From Oscillospiraceae bacterium (GTDB taxonomy: Bacteria; Bacillota; Clostridia; Oscillospirales; CAG-272), in the NCBI GenBank assembly GCA_015064695.1, contig SVRS01000002.1, positions 62,001 through 126,000 of the forward strand: 64,000 bases of DNA. The letters run 5' to 3'. Shown here in pieces: positions 17,025 to 26,298 of this stretch. The stretch's first letter is position 1, and every line of letters begins with the position of its first letter. The notes beneath the pieces were generated by a model. That model did no database searches. It saw only the letters and a program-made list of their open reading frames with translations, and was not told the origin of the DNA. Both the position numbers and the translations under genes were made by a program.

Positions 17025-18053
17025 ATGGAACAGGAATATAAACGGGAAGAACGGAAAGCGTACGACCGACTGACTCTGAATACGGCGGGAAGCAGTGCGC
17101 GCCTGGTTCAAGAAGATGAGATCGACCCCGCCGAACTGCGTCGGAAGCAGATGGAATGCGGTGGTGCTGAAAGTCAATACATAGAGATGTTCTGCAATCG
17201 GTACCGGGATCGCGGTATCGCCGGCCGCATGCATACGGATGCCGCCAAGCAGGAAAAGAAGGAGGCTCTGTCCAGAGCCATTACTCCCGGCTCTTACGTG
17301 GGAACCGAAAAGCTGGCCGGCAAGGAAAAGCTGGATGCATACCGCACCGGTGTCAGTGACGGTAAGCGCTATATGACGGCAGAGGACTTTGCCCGCTATT
17401 ACCACGATCAGAGAGGATACAAGTATCCTCAGTATCGTCAGGTGACCGATGCCGAGCGCATTGCGGCCGTCCAGGCGGTCGTAGCAGCCAATGTGGCTGA
17501 AACGAGGCTTGAACAGCCAAAAAAAGCCGGATGGCTTGCTGATACGGACAAGCTCCCCGTTTTCCTGCAGAAGCTTTCGACACGCCCTTGGTTCGTGCGG
17601 TTGAATGAGTGGGCAGGCGAGACTTTCCCCCGTGAGGTCGAGGTACGACAAGAGAATGCCGTGAGCCGCGAGAGCGGATTCGGTCGTCGTCGTCCTATCC
17701 CTGCGGGACTCGTGGCGGCGCTTGTCACGGTGGTGATGTCCATGACCATGGTGGTCACCAGCACGGTGTCGGTAAGCCAGGCTACGAGAGAGGTCAGCGA
17801 GCTCAAGGAGAGCGTTGCAGAGATGCAGGAGGTCCATAGCGAGCTGTCGGATCAGCTCAACTTGAAGAATGATGTGCTGGCGATCGAGGATAAGGCCACG
17901 AACGAGCTGGGCATGGTTCATGAAAAATATCTGAACGGTGAATATTTGCAGGAAAACGTCGAGGATCATTTGGAAATCTACGACGAGGATCTGAACGGCG
18001 ATAAGAAGACCGGCTTTGCTTGGCTGCTCTCCGCCTTCGGAATCGGGGATTGA
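17025..18053 (+). CDS. FtsL-like septal protein with long cytoplasmic N-terminus
   Basis: Position between rsmH and the PBP gene and topology make this the FtsL-equivalent of the divisome. One membrane span (about residues 225-250) is followed by a coiled-coil-like segment (ATREVSELKESVAEMQEVHS...) and the short acidic tail that FtsL proteins carry outside the cell. Unlike usual FtsL (about 100-130 residues) it has some 220 residues before the membrane span, charged and partly helical, with no domain I recognise. The start has AAAGGAAGG upstream and the rsmH stop is 37 bp away. FtsL partners with DivIB/FtsQ and DivIC; no DivIC gene is in the window. Confidence 0.75.
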   Translation: MEQEYKREERKAYDRLTLNTAGSSARLVQEDEIDPAELRRKQMECGGAESQYIEMFCNRYRDRGIAGRMHTDAAKQEKKEALSRAITPGSYVGTEKLAGKEKLDAYRTGVSDGKRYMTAEDFARYYHDQRGYKYPQYRQVTDAERIAAVQAVVAANVAETRLEQPKKAGWLADTDKLPVFLQKLSTRPWFVRLNEWAGETFPREVEVRQENAVSRESGFGRRRPIPAGLVAALVTVVMSMTMVVTSTVSVSQATREVSELKESVAEMQEVHSELSDQLNLKNDVLAIEDKATNELGMVHEKYLNGEYLQENVEDHLEIYDEDLNGDKKTGFAWLLSAFGIGD

Positions 18054-18358
18054 TCGATCCCGTATCTCTGTGCAAGCCTCGGACTTGGGCCGAGTGTCCG
18101 TTCGAAACAGGCATAACGAGCGATGAGGTGTCATACTGTAAAAGGGACGCTCCTGACCCCATCGGCGTATGACCGCAGGATACGAATGATTTCAGGTGGC
18201 GTGTGTTCCGACTCGCCACCTGCAATTTTTTCCGTGAGAGTGTCCCTTTGAAGGCCTTTCCGGGAGGCTTCTCCCCCCGAAATGCCTTCGGTAATCCATA
18301 ATATGCTTAGGCTCTGCACCATGCGGAGTCGTTCCACTCCCGGAAGGAGGAATTTTCT
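18054..18358 (+). promoter_or_regulatory. Structured intergenic RNA, candidate attenuator inside the dcw operon
   Basis: The spacer holds several possible helices: GTCATAC/GTATGAC (18130-18136 with 18167-18173); a competing GATGAGGT/ACCCCATC pairing (18122-18129 with 18156-18163, one mismatch); AAAGGGAC/GTCCCTTT (about 18142-18149 with 18242-18249) enclosing a terminator hairpin; and a long hairpin at 18251-18288. No open frame with a start signal was seen. The mutually exclusive pairings suggest an attenuator for the downstream PBP gene; ligand unknown. It ends at AAGGAGG (18344-18350), the PBP ribosome binding site. Confidence 0.5.
18193..18231 (+). terminator. Terminator-like hairpin between ftsL and the PBP gene
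   Basis: CAGGTGGCG (18193-18201) and CGCCACCTG (18214-18222) form a perfect 9-bp stem followed by CAATTTTTTT. Its position within an otherwise continuous operon suggests attenuation rather than simple ending. Confidence 0.75.
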
Positions 18359-20638
18359 GTGCAACCCCCTGTTCGCCCGACCGATACGGGCACCATTAAG
18401 AGAGCGGGCTTTATCGGTGTTCTGTTCGCTTCTGTTTTTCTTTTACTGCTGTTTCGGATTCTGAAATATCAGACCATAGATTACGATAAGTATCGGAATA
18501 AGGTTCTGAATCAAATCACCACGGAGGCCGAGGTAGTGGCGGAGAGAGGTAAGATCTACGATCGAAACGGTGTCCTGCTGGCTACCAGTACCACCACCTA
18601 CCGCGTGTTTATCGCTCCCCGCATTGTTGCCCAGGTCTCGGAGGAGCAGAAGCTTAAATACGACGTGCTTATCGCTACCGAGCTGGCGCCCGTCCTGGAC
18701 GTAGATTATGAGTACATTCTGAAGCAAACCACCTACACCAAATACATGGACCGTACCCTGGCTCGGAACGTGGACGAGGAGGTAGCAAAGCAGGTTCGTA
18801 AGATCATCAAGGACAACGATTTGGAGGACATGGTGTTTCTGCAGGCCGGAACCAAGCGCTACTACCCCAACGGAACGTTGGCCTGCCATGCTCTGGGCTT
18901 CACGGGAAGTGACGGTGCGGGACAGTACGGCTTGGAGCTGAAATACGACAGCATTCTGGCGGGAACCAATGGCAAGTATATTACCGCCCGTGATTCCCAC
19001 GGAAATGAAATGCCCTACGAATACCAAAGCTACATCGAGGCCCAGGACGGATACTCCATCGTGACAACGCTGGATATCAACGTGCAGGCGGCCCTCGAGG
19101 AGCAGCTTCGTACGGCCTATATTGAATCCGGAGGAAAAAATCGAGCCACGGGCATAGTTGTGGACGTGGAAACGGGTGAGGTGCTGGCAATGGCCACCTA
19201 TCCCGTATTCGATCTGAATGACCCTCGCAAAATGAACGAGGCAGATCAGCTCATTCTGGATCAATCGGGCTTCGCTCCCGATAGCGAGGAATACCGGAAG
19301 CTTCAGCAGGAGCTTCAGCTTGCAACCTGGTCCAATAAGGCGGTGACCGAGGTGTATATGCCCGGCTCTACCTTCAAGATCGTGACTGCCTCCATGGCTT
19401 ATGAGGAAAATCTGGTGGTGGACTCCGAGCGCTTCTATTGCCCCGGCTACCACGTAGTGCTGGGCATCAAGATGCGATGCCATAAGACCGAGGGTCACGG
19501 CTCGCAGACCTTTGCTACGGGACTGCAGAATTCCTGCAACCCCGTTCTCATGATGATGGGCGCTCGGGTTGGACGGGAGAAATTTTACAACTATTTCCGT
19601 TCCTTTGGATATCTGGAAAAAACCGGCATTGACCTGCCGGGCGAGGGTACCAGCATCTTCTATCCTGAAACCGCCTTTTCGGAGCTGGACCTGGCGACCG
19701 CTTCCTTCGGACAGAACTTTAAGATCAGTCCCATACAGCAGGTCATGGCAGTCACCACCGTGGCCAACGGCGGTTACCTTATGACTCCCCGTATGGTAAA
19801 GGAGGTTCTGGACTCGGAGGGTAATGTGATCAAAACCTATTCTGCAGATCAGAAACGGCAGGTTATTTCCACAGCCACCTCCAAAAAGCTGGCAGCGGTC
19901 TTGGAGGAGGGCGTGTCGGGCGGCGCGGGTGCGAAGAACGCGTACGTGGCCGGCTACCGCGTAGCCGCAAAAACGGGTACCTCCGAAAAGATCGATAAGA
20001 AGAACGAGACGGGAAAGGAGTATTACGTTTGCTCCTGCGTAGGCTTTGCCCCTGCTGACGATCCTGAGATCGCGGTCATCTTTCTGGTGGATGAGCCCAC
20101 CAAGGGTGTACTCTACGGCAGTACCGTAGCGGCGCCTTACCTTGCGAATATCATGCGAGACGTTCTCCCGTACCTGGGAGTGGAGGCCGTTTATACCGAT
20201 AAAGAGCTGGCAAACCTGGCGGTCAAGACTCCTTCCTTGGTCGGATATTACGATACCATTGCGGAGGCCGAGGCCGAGCTGAGAGGCTTTGAGGTGGAGA
20301 TCGTCGGCAGCGGTAGTATGGTCCGCGCCCAATCTCCCGCTCCCGGTACGGTTGTGGAATCCCAAAATGCCAAGATCATCCTCTATACGGACCGTGAGCC
20401 CGAGCGTGCGTACGTAACGGTGCCCGATCTGTCGGGAAGAACCGCCGTATCTGCCAATGAGATTCTGGCCAATAACGGCTTGAATATCCGCATTGCGGGA
20501 ACCAATAATTACATGAGCGGCTCAGGTGCTGTGGCCATTTCCCAATCCCATGCCGCCGGAACTCAGGTGGAGCGGGGAACCGTAATCACCGTGACCTTCC
20601 GTAACCAGGATGCCGACGATATTCCGTTGGAACAATGA
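18359..20638 (+). CDS. Class B penicillin-binding protein with PASTA domains
   Basis: This 759-residue septal transpeptidase cross-links peptidoglycan; by place it is the FtsI/PBP2x or SpoVD-type enzyme. It has one N-terminal membrane span (about residues 18-36), a PBP dimerisation domain, then a transpeptidase domain with all three active-site motifs: STFK near residue 339 (acylated Ser), SCN near residue 388 and KTGT near residue 541. Two PASTA repeats follow from about residue 618. PASTA in class B PBPs is common in SpoVD and PBP2x. The start is GTG at 18359 with AAGGAGG 8 nt upstream. Whether one protein serves both division and cortex synthesis cannot be told from sequence. Confidence 0.93.
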   Translation: MQPPVRPTDTGTIKRAGFIGVLFASVFLLLLFRILKYQTIDYDKYRNKVLNQITTEAEVVAERGKIYDRNGVLLATSTTTYRVFIAPRIVAQVSEEQKLKYDVLIATELAPVLDVDYEYILKQTTYTKYMDRTLARNVDEEVAKQVRKIIKDNDLEDMVFLQAGTKRYYPNGTLACHALGFTGSDGAGQYGLELKYDSILAGTNGKYITARDSHGNEMPYEYQSYIEAQDGYSIVTTLDINVQAALEEQLRTAYIESGGKNRATGIVVDVETGEVLAMATYPVFDLNDPRKMNEADQLILDQSGFAPDSEEYRKLQQELQLATWSNKAVTEVYMPGSTFKIVTASMAYEENLVVDSERFYCPGYHVVLGIKMRCHKTEGHGSQTFATGLQNSCNPVLMMMGARVGREKFYNYFRSFGYLEKTGIDLPGEGTSIFYPETAFSELDLATASFGQNFKISPIQQVMAVTTVANGGYLMTPRMVKEVLDSEGNVIKTYSADQKRQVISTATSKKLAAVLEEGVSGGAGAKNAYVAGYRVAAKTGTSEKIDKKNETGKEYYVCSCVGFAPADDPEIAVIFLVDEPTKGVLYGSTVAAPYLANIMRDVLPYLGVEAVYTDKELANLAVKTPSLVGYYDTIAEAEAELRGFEVEIVGSGSMVRAQSPAPGTVVESQNAKIILYTDREPERAYVTVPDLSGRTAVSANEILANNGLNIRIAGTNNYMSGSGAVAISQSHAAGTQVERGTVITVTFRNQDADDIPLEQ

Positions 20639-20706
20639 GCAAATCCCATTCGCTCCACGCGTAAGATGAAGGATGTGTAAGAACGCGTTCTCCCGGAGGG
20701 TATTCC

Positions 20707-22332
20707 ATGACGTTCCATCCATCTTCCATGCGCTTATCTCAACTGCTGACCGAAGCGGGTCTGCCCGTCCCCGAGGGGGCGGAGCAGATCACGGTCAGCG
20801 GTGTTTCCACCGATTCCCGGCGGGTTCTTCCGGGAAATCTGTTCGTTGCGATTCGCGGCTTCCGCACGGGCGGCCGTACGTATGCCCCCGAGGCGGTGGC
20901 CAATGGAGCTGCGGTGATTGTGCAAGAGGATACCGACAGGGAACTCCCCGCTTCGGATGCCTTTACGGTCATTGTGCCGAATGCCCGGACGGCTGCAGCC
21001 TGCTTGCTGGATGCCTGGTATGGACATCCTTCGAAGGAGCTTTGCCTGGTGGGGGTTACGGGAACCAATGGAAAAACGTCGGTTTCCACGATGCTGCACG
21101 CTATTTTGCGAGAAGCCGGGATCCCCTGCGGTCTGATCGGAACGATCGGGTGCTTCCTGCCGGGCGATAACGGTCCCTCCTGCGAAAGCATTTCGCAGGA
21201 ATCGAAGAAGCCGCTCTATAGTGGCATGACAACGCCCGACCCTGACGAGCTATATCCCTTACTGGCGCGCATGGCCGCAAGGGCGCCGACCCAGGCTCGC
21301 CGAAAAACCGTTGTGATCATGGAAGTCACCTCCCATGCCCTGTGCCTGGCGCGAGTGGCTCCACTGACCTTTGACCTGGCGGTGTTTACCAATCTTTCCT
21401 CCGAGCATATGGATTTCCACGGAACCATGGAGGATTACTATGAAGCCAAGCTTCGACTATTTGAAGTCTCCCGCGAGGCGGTGATCAATGCTGATGACCG
21501 ATGGGGACGCCGCCTTCTTGCAGAGCCCGCTCCCGTTCATCATTATCACATCTGTCACGCCGAGGGACTGCAGAATCTGTCTCCCGACCGTATGTGCCCT
21601 GCAGGAGAAGGAACCTGCACCCGTTACTACGCCGAGCAGATCAAGTACTTGGGCGGAGACGGGGTTTCCTTTAAACTGACGTCGCCCGACGTTCGCCTGC
21701 GGATTCGTTGCCCTGTTCCGGGAAAGTTCACGGTTATGAATGCCATGGAGGCCGCAGTGGCCGCTTTGACGTTGGGTGTGAGCCCTTCTGCCGTGCGGGA
21801 TGCTTTGGCATCCTTCGCCGGCGTTCCCGGCCGGATGGAACGGATCTGTCTGCCCGATACGGATATCCCGTTCTCGGTATTCATTGATTTTGCCCATACC
21901 CCCGATGCCTTGGAGAAGCTGTTGGCGTCGGTTCACGGCTTCCGCCGTCGAGGGCAGAGGATTGTCCTCGTGTTCGGATGCGGAGGTGACCGCGACCGCT
22001 CCAAGCGCAAGATGATGGCGCGCATTGCGTCCCGTATGGCGGATTCCCTGGTTATTACCTCGGATAACAGCCGTACAGAAGACCCCAATGAGATTATCGC
22101 GGATATTTTGGCGGGGGTGGATAAGGAGAGTGAGTTTGCCGTTGTGCCAAACCGCGCCGAGGCCATCCGTTACGCCGTCCGCCACGCCCGTGCGGGGGAC
22201 ATCATCCTGCTGGCGGGCAAGGGTCACGAAAACTATGAAATCGACCGCGAAGGGAAGCATCCCTTCTGCGAAAAAGATATAGCGGTGGAAGCCGCAAAGA
22301 AATTCCATTCGGTTCATACGGAAACCACATAA
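20707..22332 (+). CDS. murE: UDP-MurNAc-L-Ala-D-Glu ligase
   Basis: MurE adds the third amino acid to the peptidoglycan stem peptide. The 541-residue ligase has the three Mur domains, with GTNGKTS (about residues 118-124) as the ATP-binding loop. The substrate-selecting motif reads DNSRTEDP (near residue 457). It keeps the Arg of the DNPR motif that marks meso-diaminopimelate-adding enzymes but has Ser in place of Pro; mDAP is the likely substrate. The start at 20707 has GGAGGG at about 8 nt. It lies 68 bp after the PBP gene, in the operon. The protein is about 40 residues longer than average, partly from an insertion near residue 160. Confidence 0.95.
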   Translation: MTFHPSSMRLSQLLTEAGLPVPEGAEQITVSGVSTDSRRVLPGNLFVAIRGFRTGGRTYAPEAVANGAAVIVQEDTDRELPASDAFTVIVPNARTAAACLLDAWYGHPSKELCLVGVTGTNGKTSVSTMLHAILREAGIPCGLIGTIGCFLPGDNGPSCESISQESKKPLYSGMTTPDPDELYPLLARMAARAPTQARRKTVVIMEVTSHALCLARVAPLTFDLAVFTNLSSEHMDFHGTMEDYYEAKLRLFEVSREAVINADDRWGRRLLAEPAPVHHYHICHAEGLQNLSPDRMCPAGEGTCTRYYAEQIKYLGGDGVSFKLTSPDVRLRIRCPVPGKFTVMNAMEAAVAALTLGVSPSAVRDALASFAGVPGRMERICLPDTDIPFSVFIDFAHTPDALEKLLASVHGFRRRGQRIVLVFGCGGDRDRSKRKMMARIASRMADSLVITSDNSRTEDPNEIIADILAGVDKESEFAVVPNRAEAIRYAVRHARAGDIILLAGKGHENYEIDREGKHPFCEKDIAVEAAKKFHSVHTETT

Positions 22333-22377
22333 TACGCATTCCTGAATGAAACCCCGAAAGAAAGGCAGGCCGCCGTT

Positions 22378-23847
22378 ATGAAAATCCAATTATACACCCC
22401 CCTCGACCTGAATACCCTTGCCGCTATGGCGGGGGGCAGATTGGTTTTGTTCGGTATGTCTGAGAACGTGGGGGTTACCCATATCTGCACCGACTCCCGC
22501 GAGGCCGACGGGAATACCCTGTTCTGCGCCATCCGCGGTGAGCGGGTGGATGGGCACGATTACATCCCGAAGGCAGCCTCCCTGGGATGCTCGGTGTTTC
22601 TGTGCGAGCGGTTGCCCGACGATCTGCCTTCGGTCGCCTATGCCGCCATCCTGGTCCCCGATACCGTGGAGGCCATGGGATGGATGGCAGGCGCGAGACG
22701 TGAGGGGGACCTTGACGTTCTCCCCGTGGTGGCCGTGACGGGAAGCGTGGGCAAGACCACCACCAAGGAAATGATCTACGCCGTCCTGGCATCCGCACGC
22801 CGGGTGTTCAAGAAGGACGGCAACTACAACAGCACCATCGGCCTGCCCCTCTCCTTCCTGGAGATTGCCCCCGACACCGAGGGGGCGGTGCTGGAGATGG
22901 GCATGAGCTCCCGCGGGGAGATCGCCTCCATGACCTCCGCCGTCCGTCCCGACGTGGCCGTGATCGCCAACGTGGGCTCCTCCCATTTGGAGCATCTGGG
23001 GACCCGTGAGAACATCGCCCGCGCCAAATTGGAGATCGCCCAAGGTCTGCGCCCGGGCGGGACCTTGCTCATCAACGGGGACGAGCCGTTGCTGGCCGCC
23101 CTGGGGCAGGACTTCGACCATGACCGACCCGTGATCCCCCAAGGCATCCGCGTCCTGCGCCTGTCCCTGGCGGGGGCGGACGGGGCCGATTACACGGCCT
23201 GTAACGTCACTCCCCGCGACCGAGGCATGGGCTTTGACCTCGCCACCCCCGAGGGGATCTGGCGTGACCTTTGGATCCCTGCCATGGGGGAGCATCTGGT
23301 GTGGGCGGCCGCCTTTGCCGCCGCCGTAGGGCAGATACAGGGCCTGGACGAAGGACAAGTCAAGACAGGACTTGCCACCTACCGCCCCGCCGATATGCGG
23401 CAGAATACCCGCACTCTGGGGGGCGTGACCATCATTGAGGACTGCTACAACGCCGCCCCCGAGTCCATGCGGGCCGCTTTAAGAGTCCTTGCCCTGACGC
23501 CCGCCGCCCGCCGTGTGGCGGTGCTGGGGGACATGAGGGAGCTGGGTGACAACACCGAGGCCCTCCACAGAGGTGTGGGGGCTGAGGCGGTACGGCAGGG
23601 CGTGGACCTGCTGGTGGCCGTGGGTGAGCTGGGTCAGCACATCGCCCAAGGTGCTATGGATGCGGGACTCCCCGCCGAGGCGGTCCGATCGATTACGGGC
23701 CCCGAGGATTACCCCGCCGCCGCCCGATGGCTTTTGGGCGAGCTTGGGGCAGGTGACTGCATACTGTTTAAGGCCAGCCGCGCTATGGCGTTGGAGAAGA
23801 TGGCCGAGGCGGTGGCCTCCGCAGTAGCCGAGGGGTTGCAGGCTTAA
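22378..23847 (+). CDS. murF: UDP-MurNAc-tripeptide--D-Ala-D-Ala ligase
   Basis: MurF joins D-Ala-D-Ala to the UDP-MurNAc-tripeptide, finishing the cytoplasmic precursor. The 489-residue sequence has the ATP loop AVTGSVGKTTTKEM (near residues 118-131), NYNSTIGLP, the ADP/Mg motif MGMSSRGEI, and EDCYNAAPESM in the C-terminal domain, all in family order. The gene lies 45 bp after murE with only a weak ribosome binding site. Its third codon positions are far richer in G and C than those of murE or ftsW, a shift shared with mraY downstream. It is the last Mur ligase in the cluster: murD and murC are absent. Confidence 0.96.
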   Translation: MKIQLYTPLDLNTLAAMAGGRLVLFGMSENVGVTHICTDSREADGNTLFCAIRGERVDGHDYIPKAASLGCSVFLCERLPDDLPSVAYAAILVPDTVEAMGWMAGARREGDLDVLPVVAVTGSVGKTTTKEMIYAVLASARRVFKKDGNYNSTIGLPLSFLEIAPDTEGAVLEMGMSSRGEIASMTSAVRPDVAVIANVGSSHLEHLGTRENIARAKLEIAQGLRPGGTLLINGDEPLLAALGQDFDHDRPVIPQGIRVLRLSLAGADGADYTACNVTPRDRGMGFDLATPEGIWRDLWIPAMGEHLVWAAAFAAAVGQIQGLDEGQVKTGLATYRPADMRQNTRTLGGVTIIEDCYNAAPESMRAALRVLALTPAARRVAVLGDMRELGDNTEALHRGVGAEAVRQGVDLLVAVGELGQHIAQGAMDAGLPAEAVRSITGPEDYPAAARWLLGELGAGDCILFKASRAMALEKMAEAVASAVAEGLQA

Positions 23848-23882
23848 CGTAATTTTGTGATGGAAAAGAAAGGATAGATCCT

Positions 23883-24914
23883 ATGAATCCGTATGTATCT
23901 TATGGTTTGGTTTTGGCGGTGGGCCTGGCTTTGGCCTTTGGACTGACGGTGCTGTTCGGGCACTTCGCCCTCCCCGTTCTGCGGAGCAAAAAGGCGGGAC
24001 AGCCCATCAACGAGTACGTCAAGGAGCACCAATACAAGGCGGGTACGCCTACCATGGGCGGTATCAGCTTCGTCCCTGCGTTTCTGGTGGTCATGGCGGG
24101 CTTCATGGTTTACTACGTCTTGCAGGAGGGCTGGTGGAGCCGAAACCTCATCCCGCTAGCATTGGTCTGTCTGTATGCCTTTTTCAATGCCGCTATCGGC
24201 TTCGTGGACGACTACTTCAAGCTCATGAGACGGCAGAACGAGGGTCTGACCGAGAAGCAGAAGTTCCTTTTGCAGGTGGTCCTTGCCGCCGCATTTTTGG
24301 CCATGATGAAGATCGTGGGAACCATGACCACGGTTCTGCACATCCCCTTCTTCCACGTGTACTGGGATCTGGGCTGGTTCGCCTACCCCATCTACCTGGT
24401 CGTCATGGTTGGCTTCGTCAACGCCACCAACATTACCGACGGTCTGGACGGTCTGGCCTCCTCGGTCTGCGCCACCGTGGCGGTGTTCATGGTGGTCTAC
24501 AGCCTGACCATGACGACCCGCAGTATTTCGCAGGTGATCGACGTCTACCCGGGCTTCATCGGTGCCGTTCTGCTGGGCTGTGTGCTGGGATTTCTGGTCT
24601 ACAACCACCACCCCGCCAAGATGTTCATGGGTGACACCGGCTCCCTGTTTTTGGGAGCGGTCATCATGGGGAGCGCGGTGCTGGCGGGGGAACTGATCCT
24701 CTTTGTGCTGGCAGGATTCATGTTCGTCATTGAGATGCTGTCCAGCCTGCTCCAGCGGGTCTACTACAAGCTGTCCCACGGCAAGCGCATCTTCAAGATG
24801 GCCCCCCTCCACCACCACTTTGAGAAGTGCGGGTGGAAGGAGGTCAAGATCGTGGGGGTGTTCTCCCTGGTGTCCGCCTTGTTCTGCCTGCTGGCATGGC
24901 TGGGAATGTTGTGA
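23883..24914 (+). CDS. mraY: Phospho-MurNAc-pentapeptide transferase
   Basis: MraY moves phospho-MurNAc-pentapeptide to undecaprenyl phosphate in the membrane, making lipid I. The 343-residue polytopic protein has about ten membrane helices and the conserved cytoplasmic loops: GTPTMGG (residues 55-61), FVDDY (about 107-111) with the catalytic Asp pair, NATNITDGLDGLA (about 179-191), MGDTGSL (about 249-255) and the APLHHHFE histidine loop (about 307-314). AAAGGA precedes the ATG by 9 nt. murD, the usual next gene, is missing; ftsW follows after 40 bp. Confidence 0.97.
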   Translation: MNPYVSYGLVLAVGLALAFGLTVLFGHFALPVLRSKKAGQPINEYVKEHQYKAGTPTMGGISFVPAFLVVMAGFMVYYVLQEGWWSRNLIPLALVCLYAFFNAAIGFVDDYFKLMRRQNEGLTEKQKFLLQVVLAAAFLAMMKIVGTMTTVLHIPFFHVYWDLGWFAYPIYLVVMVGFVNATNITDGLDGLASSVCATVAVFMVVYSLTMTTRSISQVIDVYPGFIGAVLLGCVLGFLVYNHHPAKMFMGDTGSLFLGAVIMGSAVLAGELILFVLAGFMFVIEMLSSLLQRVYYKLSHGKRIFKMAPLHHHFEKCGWKEVKIVGVFSLVSALFCLLAWLGML

Positions 24915-24954
24915 TGCAGACTCCATTCTTCCGAAAGAGAGGTGACCGTTATTC

Positions 24955-26298
24955 ATGAAATTCAAGCTCCCCCGTATGGATAAAGACCGTATAAAAAAGC
25001 AACTGAAACGGTACACGCCCAACAAGGATGGTGCCAAAAACCTTGGAGAGGACGTGGGACACGGTCTGGATTCTCTCAGTGATTTTGTGGATCGCAAAAC
25101 CGAACGGAACGATCCCATCTATTCCGAACCCGTGTATAAAAAGCCCAAGCCCGAGGATACCTCGGATCTGGTTCTGACCTGTGGGCATATCGATTACGGA
25201 TTCCTTTTTGTCGTGGTGGTACTTTGTCTCTTCGGCGCGCTGATGGCTTATAGCGCCAGCTCGGTGTACGCCGCTCAGTATCACGATGACAGTGCCTACT
25301 ATATCAAGCGTCATATCCTGTATTTGGTTTTGGGAACGGCGTTGACGTTTCCCTTCGTTTGGAAGGCTCGTCCGTGGTTTTGGCGCTTCTTCGGCGTGGC
25401 ATCCTATGCCCTCTCGGTAGTTCTGCTTTTGCTGGTGTTGATCATCGGCTCCAGCTACGGCTCGGGTGCGACTCGCTGGATTCAGCTCGGCCCCATCTCC
25501 ATTCAGCCCTCGGAGATCGCCAAAATGGCGGTGGTTCTGTGTATTGCTCTGATCATGAGTAAGTACGAAAAGCAGATTGCCGCCCGTCAACGATTCGGTG
25601 GTCAGTTCGTCTACGGCGTTTTATATCCTATGATCGTGTTCGGCTTTATCTGTGTTCTGGTCATGCTGGAGCATCACCTGTCGGGCATCATTATCATCGG
25701 TCTTATGGGCCTTGTAACCATGTACATTGGCGGAACGGATAAAAAGTGGTTTTTCTACCTGTTCGCCCTCGGCGCTACTGCGGTCGTTTTCGTGCTTTTG
25801 GTATCGGATTATGCCATGCTCCGTGTTACGACCTGGATCAATATCGAGAACGTAGACCCGCTGGGCTCGGCCTGGCAGACTCTCCAGGGGCTCAACGCCA
25901 TCGGCTCGGGCGGTATATTCGGCCGCGGTCTGGGCAACAGCCAGCAGAAGTACGGCTACGTATCCCAGCCTCAGAACGACTTTATTTTCACCATCGTGTG
26001 TGAGGAGCTGGGCTTCATCGGCGCTCTCGCCGTGATCCTTTTGTTCGGATGCTTGATATGGCGCGGCTTCCGCATTGCTTCTAAGGCGCCCGATAAGTTT
26101 ACTTCCATCGTGGTGTACGGCTTGATCTGCAAGGTGGCACTCCAGGCGATCTTGAATATCGCGGTGGTAACCAACACCGCGCCGAATACGGGAATTGCCC
26201 TCCCGTTCTTCTCCTCGGGCGGCACGTCGCTCATTCTTCAAATCTTTGAAATGGGCATCATCCTGTCCATTTCCCGCTATTCCTATCAGAAAAGATAA
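24955..26298 (+). CDS. ftsW: FtsW/RodA/SpoVE family peptidoglycan polymerase
   Basis: This SEDS-family glycosyltransferase polymerises lipid II, here most likely at the septum with the class B PBP encoded upstream. The 447-residue sequence has a charged cytoplasmic N-terminal extension (about 75 residues, longer than usual) and then about ten membrane helices. Family marks include AYSASSVYA at the first helix, the WIQLGPISIQPSEIAK loop (about residues 178-193) and the C-terminal NTGIALPFFSSGGTS. SpoVE, its sporulation paralogue, cannot be ruled out; cluster position favours the FtsW role. GAGAGGTG lies upstream of the ATG. Confidence 0.93.
   Translation: MKFKLPRMDKDRIKKQLKRYTPNKDGAKNLGEDVGHGLDSLSDFVDRKTERNDPIYSEPVYKKPKPEDTSDLVLTCGHIDYGFLFVVVVLCLFGALMAYSASSVYAAQYHDDSAYYIKRHILYLVLGTALTFPFVWKARPWFWRFFGVASYALSVVLLLLVLIIGSSYGSGATRWIQLGPISIQPSEIAKMAVVLCIALIMSKYEKQIAARQRFGGQFVYGVLYPMIVFGFICVLVMLEHHLSGIIIIGLMGLVTMYIGGTDKKWFFYLFALGATAVVFVLLVSDYAMLRVTTWINIENVDPLGSAWQTLQGLNAIGSGGIFGRGLGNSQQKYGYVSQPQNDFIFTIVCEELGFIGALAVILLFGCLIWRGFRIASKAPDKFTSIVVYGLICKVALQAILNIAVVTNTAPNTGIALPFFSSGGTSLILQIFEMGIILSISRYSYQKR

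Noticed and set aside
18090..18120. GTTCGAAAC resembling a tRNA T-loop
   Set aside because: No acceptor, D or anticodon arms can be formed around it.
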